A stretch of DNA of 7,966 nucleotides, taken from assembly GCA_903868295.1 (NCBI GenBank), contig CAIPUQ010000198.1, positions 1-7,966 of the forward strand, in the 5' to 3' direction. Positions 1 through 6,244 of the stretch are shown one piece after another (position 1 is the first letter of the stretch; the number at the start of each line of letters is the position of its first letter). The position numbers and the translations under genes were made by a program. This DNA is from an uncultured Roseiflexaceae bacterium. GTDB lineage: Bacteria; Chloroflexota; Chloroflexia; Chloroflexales; Roseiflexaceae. The notes below the pieces were generated by a model. The model saw only the letters and a list, made by a program, of their open reading frames with translations. It was not told the DNA's origin and did no database searches.

Positions 1-16
1 CGGCGACCGGTCATAC

Positions 17-48
17 AAAAGCGCAGGCTGCATGATGCACGCCTGCGC
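17..48 (-). terminator. Intrinsic terminator of the sbcD / sugar-nucleotide transcript
   Basis: Read on the minus strand, GCGCAGGC (48-41) pairs perfectly with GCCTGCGC (28-21). The loop is itself partly self-complementary, because TGCAT and ATGCA flank a single G at 34. The stem is followed at once by TTTT (20-17). It lies 28 bp past the stop codon of the 833-residue fusion gene, which is where a Rho-independent terminator is expected. The T-run is short, so efficiency is uncertain. Confidence 0.7.
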
Positions 49-75
49 CTCAACGTTTTCGCCATAAAAAACGCG

Positions 76-2577
76 CTACTCGGTCTGCATGCTCCCAATC
101 AACGCCGCGTACTGCGCCAACAATGCCTGCGCCTGGCTATCGCTGTGGCCCTCGGCATGCACGCTGATGTACGGGCCGTCGCTGTCGGGGCTGAGCAAAA
201 CCCAGCCGTCGCTGCCGTCGATGCGCAGGCCATCACTGGTCTGCTGGCGGCGCTCGGGATAGAGCTCGCCCATGCGCCGCATCACGCTGCCCTTTTTGTC
301 CCACTGGCAGCTGACCCGCTGATGCGCCATCGAAAAAACCGGGATGGAGTCGACCGCATCTTCGAGGCGCGTCTGCTGCGACAACAACAGCTCGATGACC
401 TTGGCGATGGTGAACAACCCATCAGCGACCGGGTAAAAGCGCGGGAAGATGAGTGCCCCGGCACCGTCGCCCAACAACAACACGTCGCGCCGTTTGGCTG
501 CGAGTTGCATCAGTGACGCCAGAGTTCCCTTGGTACGCACAATGGCACCGCCACGGCGCGCAGCAATGGTCTCGAACACCCGCGGCGCCGTTACCGGCAC
601 TGCCACCACACCACCGCCTTCGGCTGCGAACGACAAATCGACCAACACCGCCAGGGCAAGCATCGGAGGTACGGGGCGGCCTTTGCCGTCGATGAGCGAA
701 ATCCGTTCGCCGTTTGCTTCGATACGCACACCCATATCGGCACCCAAGACCGGGGTTACCCGCGCCAGGCGCTCGAGGTTGTCGGCGTCGTTTTCGCGCT
801 GCGTTGTCGTATTGACGTCGTCGAGATTGGCATTCAGTTCGACCGAACGAACGCCCACTTTGCGCAATATCCCAGGCAAAATCGACGAGCTACTGGCGTG
901 GTCGTAGTCGACCGCAACCTGGAACGAGCGGTTGTCGGCAAAGACTTCGGCTCGCAAGGCTTTGAGAAAAGCCGTGCTATAGGTGTCGGCTGCATTGACG
1001 ACGTCGGTGATGCGACCGATTTCGTTGTAATACGCGCGCCGGTAGTCCTCGCGGAAGAAAATGCCTTCGATGCGGCGCTCGGTAATGGTATCGATATCGA
1101 GACCGTTTTTGTCGAGAATGCGGATCTCGACCACCCGCTCGTCGTGCGACGACCCTTGCACGTGGATGCCGCCTTGCGACCCCGAGGCATGCGTGATGTA
1201 CCGTGCAACCGGGAGTGGGACGCTGTGCAACTCGATGACGTTGACACCCGCCGACGGCAACCCCGCCATCAACGCACGCTTGAGCATGCGGGCGGTGTGG
1301 TGCGCATCGCGATTGGCGGTCACGGTGGCGCCCAATGGCAGGGCAGCGCCGATGGCGGCCCCGATGCGGGCACACCACTCGGGCGTCAAATCGATGTTGA
1401 CCAGCCCGGTGATGCCCTGCGTACCGAACAAGACGCGCCGACCCTGTGACCCCCAAATGATACTACTGGTAATGGTGGCGCTCTCGTCGACTTCCTTGGC
1501 GGGCCAGATTTTGACATTGGTGCCGATGACTGCACCGGCGTTGATCATCGTCTGATCGCCGACCACCACCCCCTCGGCCAAGACTGCCCGATTTTTGATG
1601 TTGCATTGGCGCAGCACAACCGCGCCGCGCAGCTCGGCCCGCTCACCGACGTACGAATTGCGCCAGATGATGCTTCGGTCAATGACGGCGCCGCTGTCGA
1701 TAATCGAATAATCACGGATGACCGTCGGCCCGATGATGTGCGCGCCGCTTTTGATTTTGGCACCCAGGCCGAGGTAGATGTCGCCCTGCAAGACGGCGTC
1801 GGGGGCGATTTCGACGGCGCCGTCGGCCCAGACATCGCCACGGATGCAGTGGCCGATGCGCGGCAAGTTCACGCGCCCCTCGAGGTAGTCGCGCGTCGCC
1901 CGGACGTATTCTTCGATGGTACCGACGTCGGTCCAGTACCCTTCGACCACGCAGCCCTTGATGCCATGCTGGTCGGCTCGGATCCGTGGGAAGACGTCTT
2001 TGGCCCAGTCAACCACCTGATCGGGGGCGATGTAGGTGAGGACCTCGGGTTCAAAGATGTATATCCCGGTATTGACCGTATCCGAGAACACTTCGCCCCA
2101 ACTGGGTTTTTCGACCAGTTCGGTCACATAGCCAAAGTCGTCGCAGATTGCCACCCCGTACTCGAGTGGGTTGGGGACTCGTGTCAGGGTCATCGTCGCC
2201 AGCCCTGGGCCGCTCTGGTGGCGTGCAATCACGGCCGACAGGTCGATGTCGGTGACGGCGTCGCCCGACAACACCATGAACGGCTCGGTCAGCAGTGCCT
2301 CGGCTTGTTTGACACTGCCGGCAGTGCCCAACGGGCGGTCTTCGAGCGAGTAGGTGATGTTCACGCCGAACGCCGATCCATCGCCAAAGTGGTCTTGGAT
2401 CACACTAGCCATGTATTGCACGGTCACGATAATGTCGGTGATGTTGTGGCGTTTGAGCAGCTCGATGATATGCCCCATCACCGGTCGATCAACCAATGGG
2501 ACCATCGGTTTGGGGCGGTGGAGCGTCAGTGGGCGCAGACGCGACCCTTCCCCTCCGGCCATGACGACTGCCTTCAT
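76..2577 (-). CDS. Nucleotidyltransferase / hexapeptide-repeat / phosphohexomutase-like fusion (mannose-1-phosphate guanylyltransferase-like)
   Basis: This 833-residue protein probably makes an NDP-sugar, GDP-mannose or a related glucose nucleotide, in the cytoplasm for envelope glycans. Residues 1-235 are a nucleotidyltransferase domain: GGEGSRLRPLT at 8-18, K23 in RPKPM, PLGTAGS at 82-88, D106 in the SGD loop, VEKP at 155-158, NTG at 169-171 and WTDVGT at 215-220. Residues 245-375 are left-handed beta-helix hexapeptide repeats. Residues 380-833 resemble phosphoglucomutase/phosphomannomutase, starting with FGTQGITGLVN. In that half the Ser-His of the phosphoserine loop is kept (S477-H478), but the metal loop reads EANGER (620-625) instead of DxDxDR. 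The sugar loop GDGAGA (703-708) and the phosphate loop SPDSDGP (796-802) are also degenerate. Fusions of this layout are known in cyanobacteria, actinobacteria and Chloroflexota. The ATG at 2577 has a GAGAGG Shine-Dalgarno 7 nt upstream, and the gene follows sbcD by 16 bp. The exact sugar and nucleotide cannot be read from sequence. Confidence 0.88.
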   Translation of the reverse strand: MKAVVMAGGEGSRLRPLTLHRPKPMVPLVDRPVMGHIIELLKRHNITDIIVTVQYMASVIQDHFGDGSAFGVNITYSLEDRPLGTAGSVKQAEALLTEPFMVLSGDAVTDIDLSAVIARHQSGPGLATMTLTRVPNPLEYGVAICDDFGYVTELVEKPSWGEVFSDTVNTGIYIFEPEVLTYIAPDQVVDWAKDVFPRIRADQHGIKGCVVEGYWTDVGTIEEYVRATRDYLEGRVNLPRIGHCIRGDVWADGAVEIAPDAVLQGDIYLGLGAKIKSGAHIIGPTVIRDYSIIDSGAVIDRSIIWRNSYVGERAELRGAVVLRQCNIKNRAVLAEGVVVGDQTMINAGAVIGTNVKIWPAKEVDESATITSSIIWGSQGRRVLFGTQGITGLVNIDLTPEWCARIGAAIGAALPLGATVTANRDAHHTARMLKRALMAGLPSAGVNVIELHSVPLPVARYITHASGSQGGIHVQGSSHDERVVEIRILDKNGLDIDTITERRIEGIFFREDYRRAYYNEIGRITDVVNAADTYSTAFLKALRAEVFADNRSFQVAVDYDHASSSSILPGILRKVGVRSVELNANLDDVNTTTQRENDADNLERLARVTPVLGADMGVRIEANGERISLIDGKGRPVPPMLALAVLVDLSFAAEGGGVVAVPVTAPRVFETIAARRGGAIVRTKGTLASLMQLAAKRRDVLLLGDGAGALIFPRFYPVADGLFTIAKVIELLLSQQTRLEDAVDSIPVFSMAHQRVSCQWDKKGSVMRRMGELYPERRQQTSDGLRIDGSDGWVLLSPDSDGPYISVHAEGHSDSQAQALLAQYAALIGSMQTE

Positions 2578-2593
2578 GCGATTACCTCTCGTG

Positions 2594-3838
2594 TCACGCC
2601 TCGTCGCGTGCAGCTATGAGTTCTGTCCCGAGCTCCATCAACGCAGCGAGTTCCGTCGCACTGTGGTTTTGCTTGTCGAGATATTGGCGGAGTGCAGTCA
2701 CCGGGTCGGGGATGTCACCGGTGTGTTCGTTAGTGGTGATGCGCTTTTGCTTTTGTTCGGGGGTTTCTAATACGATCCGCGCAATGTGAGCCACACCGGC
2801 ATTCTGGAGGGCGGTGCGCACCTGCGGGTAGCTGAACAGCGCCCGGATCTCGGTGTCGATGGTCACGACAACCGCGACCACGACATCGGTCAGGGTGTGC
2901 CGCTCAATCGCCTGAATAACGCGCTCGGTGGGGTACTCGGTATCGGCAGTCACGTCGACATCGATACGCACAAACTGCCGGGCAGCCAATGGGACGAACT
3001 CCCAGGCGGCGGTTTTGTGCGTAAAAGAAACCAAGACGCACCCTTTGTGCTCTTCCATTTCGCCGAAGTCAATACGCTCGATACTACCCGGGTAGATAAT
3101 CGGTGGTAGCGCGCGCAGGATTTGGTGTTTGTGGACATGCCCCAGCGCCACATAATCGACACCGACCGGCGTCAATGTTGCCGGGGGCATGACGATTTCA
3201 CGACCCAATGTGAGCATTCGTTCGATCCCCGTCGTCGCTCCCGACACCGTGCCGTGATAGGTCACGATGATGGGCCGGTCAGGATCTTCGGCCATCAGGG
3301 TGTCGACGCTCTGCTGGATGAATCGTTCGATGATGGCCAGGATCATGGGCTCTTGTTCGTGCAGGGTGGCCGCACGCAGCGCATCGTTGTTGCTGAGCAA
3401 CATCTCCCGCAGGATCCACGGCACGGCGACGATTGCCAGCGGACCATTGGTTGTTGTATAGCGGTAGACATCGGCTTTGCGGGCGATTTTGACCCCGGGG
3501 AACTCGAGCCCTTCGTAGACGGCTACCGAGTTGGCGGTGTCACGCCCGGGAGCGACATCGTGATTGCCGATGAGCATCAACACGGGGATGCCGGCGTCGA
3601 CGATGCGTTTGATGCGCACGGCAAATTCGCGTTGATGGCGTGGCTGGGGGTCACGGTTTTTGAACATGTCGCCGGCGATGAGCACCAAATCGACCTTGGC
3701 GTCAATGCCTACCGCGATGGCTTCGTCGAAGCGCGCGAGGAAATCGGCCAATCGCGTGTGCATGCCTGTGCTCGTATCGAAATGCCCGTAGTTTTCGACT
3801 CCGATGTGCAAATCTGCCAGATGCAAGACACGGACCAT
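2594..3838 (-). CDS. sbcD: SbcD/Mre11-family DNA repair exonuclease subunit
   Basis: This 414-residue metallophosphoesterase is the nuclease subunit of the SbcCD (Rad50-Mre11-like) complex, which opens hairpins and processes double-strand ends. All Mre11 phosphoesterase motifs are visible: DLHIG with D9 and H11, GDMF with D57, GNHD at 91-94, YHG with H195, and GHVH with H234 and H236. Two Mn or Mg ions should therefore be bound. Residues from about 260 on form the accessory/capping part and are less conserved. The length is normal for SbcD. The ATG at 3838 sits directly before the first beta strand (MVRVLHLADLH) and has GAGG 4 nt upstream, so the start is well supported. It is the first gene of a probable two-gene transcript with the sugar-nucleotide fusion downstream. 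No sbcC ATPase gene is adjacent, unlike the usual sbcDC operon, so the partner would have to be elsewhere or absent. A stand-alone DNA repair exonuclease of the same family is the alternative name. Confidence 0.9.
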   Translation of the reverse strand: MVRVLHLADLHIGVENYGHFDTSTGMHTRLADFLARFDEAIAVGIDAKVDLVLIAGDMFKNRDPQPRHQREFAVRIKRIVDAGIPVLMLIGNHDVAPGRDTANSVAVYEGLEFPGVKIARKADVYRYTTTNGPLAIVAVPWILREMLLSNNDALRAATLHEQEPMILAIIERFIQQSVDTLMAEDPDRPIIVTYHGTVSGATTGIERMLTLGREIVMPPATLTPVGVDYVALGHVHKHQILRALPPIIYPGSIERIDFGEMEEHKGCVLVSFTHKTAAWEFVPLAARQFVRIDVDVTADTEYPTERVIQAIERHTLTDVVVAVVVTIDTEIRALFSYPQVRTALQNAGVAHIARIVLETPEQKQKRITTNEHTGDIPDPVTALRQYLDKQNHSATELAALMELGTELIAARDEA

Positions 3839-3861
3839 ACCGCCTCACTTTCGTTGATTGT

Positions 3862-3867
3862 ATTGTA
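3862..3867 (-). promoter_or_regulatory. Possible -10 element of sbcD
   Basis: TACAAT on the minus strand lies about 24 bp upstream of the sbcD ATG, implying a leader of about 17 nt. It overlaps the 8-bp palindrome TTGTACAA (3863-3870). The sequence 17 bp further upstream (TGAAGA) matches the -35 consensus poorly, so the call is tentative. Confidence 0.35.
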
Positions 3868-3985
3868 CAACTAAACGTTTCGCGTCTTCACGTCTCAATC
3901 TGCTCCGATAGAAGCCGATGGCAGTAGAATCAACAGCGGCAAAACTATCCACGAGTTATCCACCATTTGTCAGCGGAACACAAAA

Positions 3986-4010
3986 ACTTATCCACATGAT
4001 GTGGATAAGT
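3986..4010. repeat. Perfect 25-bp palindrome built from two opposed DnaA boxes
   Basis: The arms ACTTATCCACAT (3986-3997) and ATGTGGATAAGT (3999-4010) are exact reverse complements around the single base G3998. Each arm contains a complete TTATCCACA box, and the boxes face each other with a 3-bp gap. It lacks a T-tract and is not GC-rich, so it is not a typical terminator. It is the centre of the DnaA-box cluster and could also serve as a dimer operator. Confidence 0.8.
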
Positions 4011-4099
4011 GGACTATCCAGCGTTCTGGTCAATTGCGCATTACAACGCGTCAAACCTACGGAGTTATGTAGTGTGCATAGTGTGGATAAGTCGCAAAC

Positions 4100-4114
4100 A
4101 TTACAAACTGTAAT
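4100..4114. repeat. Short inverted repeat ATTACA-N3-TGTAAT
   Basis: Six-base arms at 4100-4105 and 4109-4114 surround AAC. The motif lies 9 bp beyond the last DnaA box, in AT-richer sequence. The heptamer ATTACAA also occurs at 4040-4046, giving a direct repeat 60 bp apart. It could be an operator for gatD or part of an unwinding region, and no known regulator is recognised. Confidence 0.35.
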
Positions 4115-4230
4115 TTTCGCGATTCCCAAGCCATCACCACACAATACGACACAATGTAGCAAAAAATCCGCCACGCCCGATGTGCGCAGACCTGTCACAA
4201 CGAGCTCCAACCCGACACCGATCAGCGCTG

Positions 4231-4239
4231 TGGTAGAAT
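4231..4239 (+). promoter_or_regulatory. Possible extended -10 promoter of gatD
   Basis: TGG followed by TAGAAT (4234-4239) matches an extended -10 (TGn plus TANNNT), which can work without a good -35; none is visible 17 bp upstream. Transcription would start near 4246 and give a leader of about 17 nt carrying the AAGGGA ribosome site. Confidence 0.45.
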
Positions 4240-4251
4240 CGGTCATCGACG

Positions 4252-4257
4252 AAGGGA
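4252..4257 (+). promoter_or_regulatory. gatD: Ribosome binding site fixing the gatD start
   Basis: AAGGGA is spaced 5 nt from the ATG at 4263. It supports this start over the in-frame ATG at 3918, which would add 115 residues without family similarity and would translate through the DnaA-box cluster. Confidence 0.65.
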
Positions 4258-4262
4258 CACCC

Positions 4263-4991
4263 ATGCAACTGCATATCGCACATCTCTACCCAGCCCAAAT
4301 GAACATATACGGCGACCGCGGCAACATTATCGTGCTCAGGCAACGCGCGGTGTGGCGCGGCATAGACGTGACCGTCGACGCCATCCACCCTGGCGCAACG
4401 GTCGATTGGTCACGCTATGACCTGTGCTTCTTTGGTGGCGGTCAAGACAGCGGCCAGGCGCTCATCGCCGACGATTTCGTCGTGCGTCACGGCACCGAGC
4501 TGCGGGCCGCGCTCGCCGACGGCGTGGTCATGCTGGCCATCTGCGGTGGCTACCAGCTCCTGGGCAACTACTTCAAAACGCACGCCGGACAAACGCTCCC
4601 CGGTATCGGAGCCCTCGATGTGCATACCATCGGCGGTACCCAACGCTTCATCGGCAACATCGCCGTCACAGTCGACGTGCCCATCGCCCAGCGGAACTGT
4701 ATCGGGTTCGAAAATCACAGCGGCCAGACGTTCCTCGGCGCGGGTGCCCGTCCGCTGGGCACCGTCATCGTCGGATCGGGCAACAACGGCAGAGACAACA
4801 CCGAAGGTGCCCAGGTGCACAATACCTTTGGTTGTTACCTCCACGGCTCGTTCCTCCCCAAAAACCCGCAGTTTGCAGATTTTTTGCTTATCCGCGCACT
4901 CGAGCGCCGCTACGGCCATGCAGAACTCCCCCCACTCGATGACCGAGCAGAGGGAGCGGCACAGCGGGTGATGTTGGATCGGGTGCGTTAG
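4263..4991 (+). CDS. gatD: GatD-type glutamine amidotransferase (lipid II isoglutaminyl synthase subunit)
   Basis: This 242-residue class I glutamine amidotransferase is of the CobQ-like GatD type. With MurT, GatD amidates the alpha-carboxyl of D-Glu in the lipid II stem peptide, supplying ammonia from glutamine. The start MQLHIAHLYP..MNIYGDRGN is typical of the family. The nucleophile is C94 in LAICGGYQLLG and the catalytic histidine is H194 in CYLHGSFLPKNP. GFENHSGQT (148-156) and GSGNNG (171-176) are further family signatures. The length equals that of known GatD proteins (about 243). MurT is normally encoded next to gatD, but here the neighbours are sbcD, divergent, and fabF, convergent. 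The gene is therefore monocistronic and its ligase partner lies outside the window. Its stop overlaps the fabF stop by 4 bp. A cobyric acid synthase-like role is less likely because the protein is a stand-alone GATase domain. Confidence 0.88.
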   Translation: MQLHIAHLYPAQMNIYGDRGNIIVLRQRAVWRGIDVTVDAIHPGATVDWSRYDLCFFGGGQDSGQALIADDFVVRHGTELRAALADGVVMLAICGGYQLLGNYFKTHAGQTLPGIGALDVHTIGGTQRFIGNIAVTVDVPIAQRNCIGFENHSGQTFLGAGARPLGTVIVGSGNNGRDNTEGAQVHNTFGCYLHGSFLPKNPQFADFLLIRALERRYGHAELPPLDDRAEGAAQRVMLDRVR

Positions 4992-6226
4992 GGTTCGTAG
5001 CGCCGCACGATAATCGCCGAGTTATGGCCGCCGAGGCCGATCGAATTGGACAGACCGATGGTGACCTCACGTTGGCGTGCCACACCGGGCACGTAGTCGA
5101 GGTCGCAGTTTTCGTCTGCTTGTTCGAGGTTGATGGTTGGGTGGACAATCCCGTGCTTGATGCTCAGGGCGGTGACGATGAGTTCGACCGCACCGGCGGC
5201 GCCCATCATGTGGCCGAGCATCGATTTGGACGAGTTGACGACGAGCTTGTAGGCGTGGTCGCCGCAGACCGTCTTGATGGCGCGGGTCTCGGCCATGTCG
5301 TTGAGCGGCGTACCCGTACCATGGGCGTTGATATAGTCGATTTGGTCCGGGCGGATACCCGCCTTGCGGATGGCCATCTTCATGGCGCGGGCAGGACCAG
5401 CACCGTCTTCGCCGGCAGCAATCATGTCTTTGGCGTCGTTGCTGTTGCCGTAGCCGACGACCTCGGCGATGATGGGTGCGCCGCGGCGGAGGGCGTGTTC
5501 GAGCTCTTCGAGGATGACCGCACCCGCGCCTTCGGACAGCACAAAGCCATCGCGTCGGATATCGAACGGCTTGCAGGCGGCGCTGGGGTTGTCGTTGTCG
5601 CCGGCCAGACCACGCATATTGGTGAAGGCCGACATGACCACCGGCACGATGGGTGCCTCGGCGCCGCCGGCGATGATAACGTCTGCATCGTCGCGCTTGA
5701 TGGTCTCGTAGGCTTCGCCGATGTTGTGGCCACCGGTCGAGCAGGCCGCCACAATGGCCATATTGGGACCGAGCGCGCCGGTCTGAATGGCAATGTAGCC
5801 GGATGCAGCGTCGTCGATCATGTTGGCGATGAGGGTGGGTGCCACGCGGCGGGTGCCTTTTTCGTTGAGAATCGTGACATTGTCGCCGATGATGTCGATG
5901 CCGCCTGCGCCGGTGCCGTAGATCACACCGAGGCGCTCGCGGTCCATCGTTTGGGTGTCGAGCTGGGCATTGCGGAGCGCCTCGAGCGATGCGTTGAGCG
6001 CATAGCGAACGTACTGCGACGCGCGTCGTGCCTCACGCGGGTCGACGGCTGGGTCGAGCACAAAATCACGGACTTCGCCGGCGATACGTACCGCGTAATC
6101 GCTCCCGTCGAATTTGGTCAGCGCTTTGACCCCACTCTGACCAGCGATAAGCGCCTGCCAGGTTGATTCGATATCGTTGCCGAGGGGCGTCACAGCGCCC
6201 ACTCCGGTGATGACCACACGTCGCAT
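4988..6226 (-). CDS. fabF: Beta-ketoacyl-ACP synthase II (FabF)
   Basis: This 412-residue condensing enzyme elongates acyl-ACP with malonyl-ACP in cytoplasmic type II fatty acid synthesis. It has the thiolase fold of the KAS I/II group. The active-site Cys162 lies in VAACSTGGHNIGEA, His302 in AHGTGTPLND, Lys334 in SSKSMLGH and His339 follows, giving the Cys-His-His triad plus lysine. GVGAVTPLG at 8-16 and PFDIRRDGFVLSEGAG at 220-235 are further KAS II signatures. The C-terminal gating loop reads NSIGLGGHN (394-402) rather than the usual NSFGFGGxN, so both phenylalanines are replaced by Ile and Leu. The length matches the E. coli protein (413). ATG 6226 lies 18 bp after the fabD stop with AAAGG upstream, so fabD-fabF is an operon. 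The 3' end overlaps the gatD stop, leaving no room for a terminator before the convergent gene. Confidence 0.94.
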   Translation of the reverse strand: MRRVVITGVGAVTPLGNDIESTWQALIAGQSGVKALTKFDGSDYAVRIAGEVRDFVLDPAVDPREARRASQYVRYALNASLEALRNAQLDTQTMDRERLGVIYGTGAGGIDIIGDNVTILNEKGTRRVAPTLIANMIDDAASGYIAIQTGALGPNMAIVAACSTGGHNIGEAYETIKRDDADVIIAGGAEAPIVPVVMSAFTNMRGLAGDNDNPSAACKPFDIRRDGFVLSEGAGAVILEELEHALRRGAPIIAEVVGYGNSNDAKDMIAAGEDGAGPARAMKMAIRKAGIRPDQIDYINAHGTGTPLNDMAETRAIKTVCGDHAYKLVVNSSKSMLGHMMGAAGAVELIVTALSIKHGIVHPTINLEQADENCDLDYVPGVARQREVTIGLSNSIGLGGHNSAIIVRRYEP

Positions 6227-6244
6227 GGGTCTGGACCTTTCGCG

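Larger units (their letters stand above)
3839..4262. other. Divergent intergenic region with DnaA-box cluster (candidate oriC or DnaA-regulated region)
   Basis: This region separates sbcD (leftward) from gatD (rightward) and by eye is clearly more AT-rich than the flanking genes. Between 3945 and 4090 it carries DnaA-box-like 9-mers in three pairs. The first pair, on plus, is CTATCCACG 3945-3953 and TTATCCACC 3956-3964. The second is perfect TTATCCACA on plus at 3988-3996 and on minus at 4000-4008. The third, on minus, is CTATGCACA 4073-4081 and perfect TTATCCACA 4082-4090, directly abutting. A weaker CTATCCAGC lies at 4014-4022. Three exact 9-mers in so short a stretch is far beyond chance. 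AT-richer sequence at 4091-4116 and 3851-3880 could be unwinding elements. Absence of dnaA/dnaN nearby leaves a promoter-control or DnaA-titration role possible. A 115-codon in-frame upstream extension of gatD through this region is not considered coding. Confidence 0.6.

Noticed and set aside
1606..2619. 337-codon plus-strand frame opposite the nucleotidyltransferase domain
   Set aside because: It is an antisense shadow of a well-supported gene, with no domain signature.
3122..3874. 250-codon plus-strand frame opposite sbcD
   Set aside because: It is an antisense shadow. The minus-strand frame carries every Mre11 motif.
4131..4250. Possible small RNA or tRNA between the DnaA-box cluster and gatD
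   Set aside because: No cloverleaf, stable long hairpin or terminator could be found by eye in this stretch.
3918..4262. In-frame 115-codon N-terminal extension of gatD
   Set aside because: Family similarity begins at ATG 4263, which has its own AAGGGA site and a possible promoter just upstream. The extension runs through the DnaA-box cluster and has no recognisable domain.
4888..4896. TTATCCGCG inside gatD as a further DnaA box
   Set aside because: It has two mismatches to the consensus, lies within coding sequence and is about 800 bp from the cluster; chance is the simpler explanation.
5024..6166. 380-codon plus-strand frame opposite fabF
   Set aside because: It is a shadow of the GC-rich fabF codons on the other strand. 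Its composition is repetitive in Asp, Val and Gly with no family motif, whereas fabF has all its catalytic residues.
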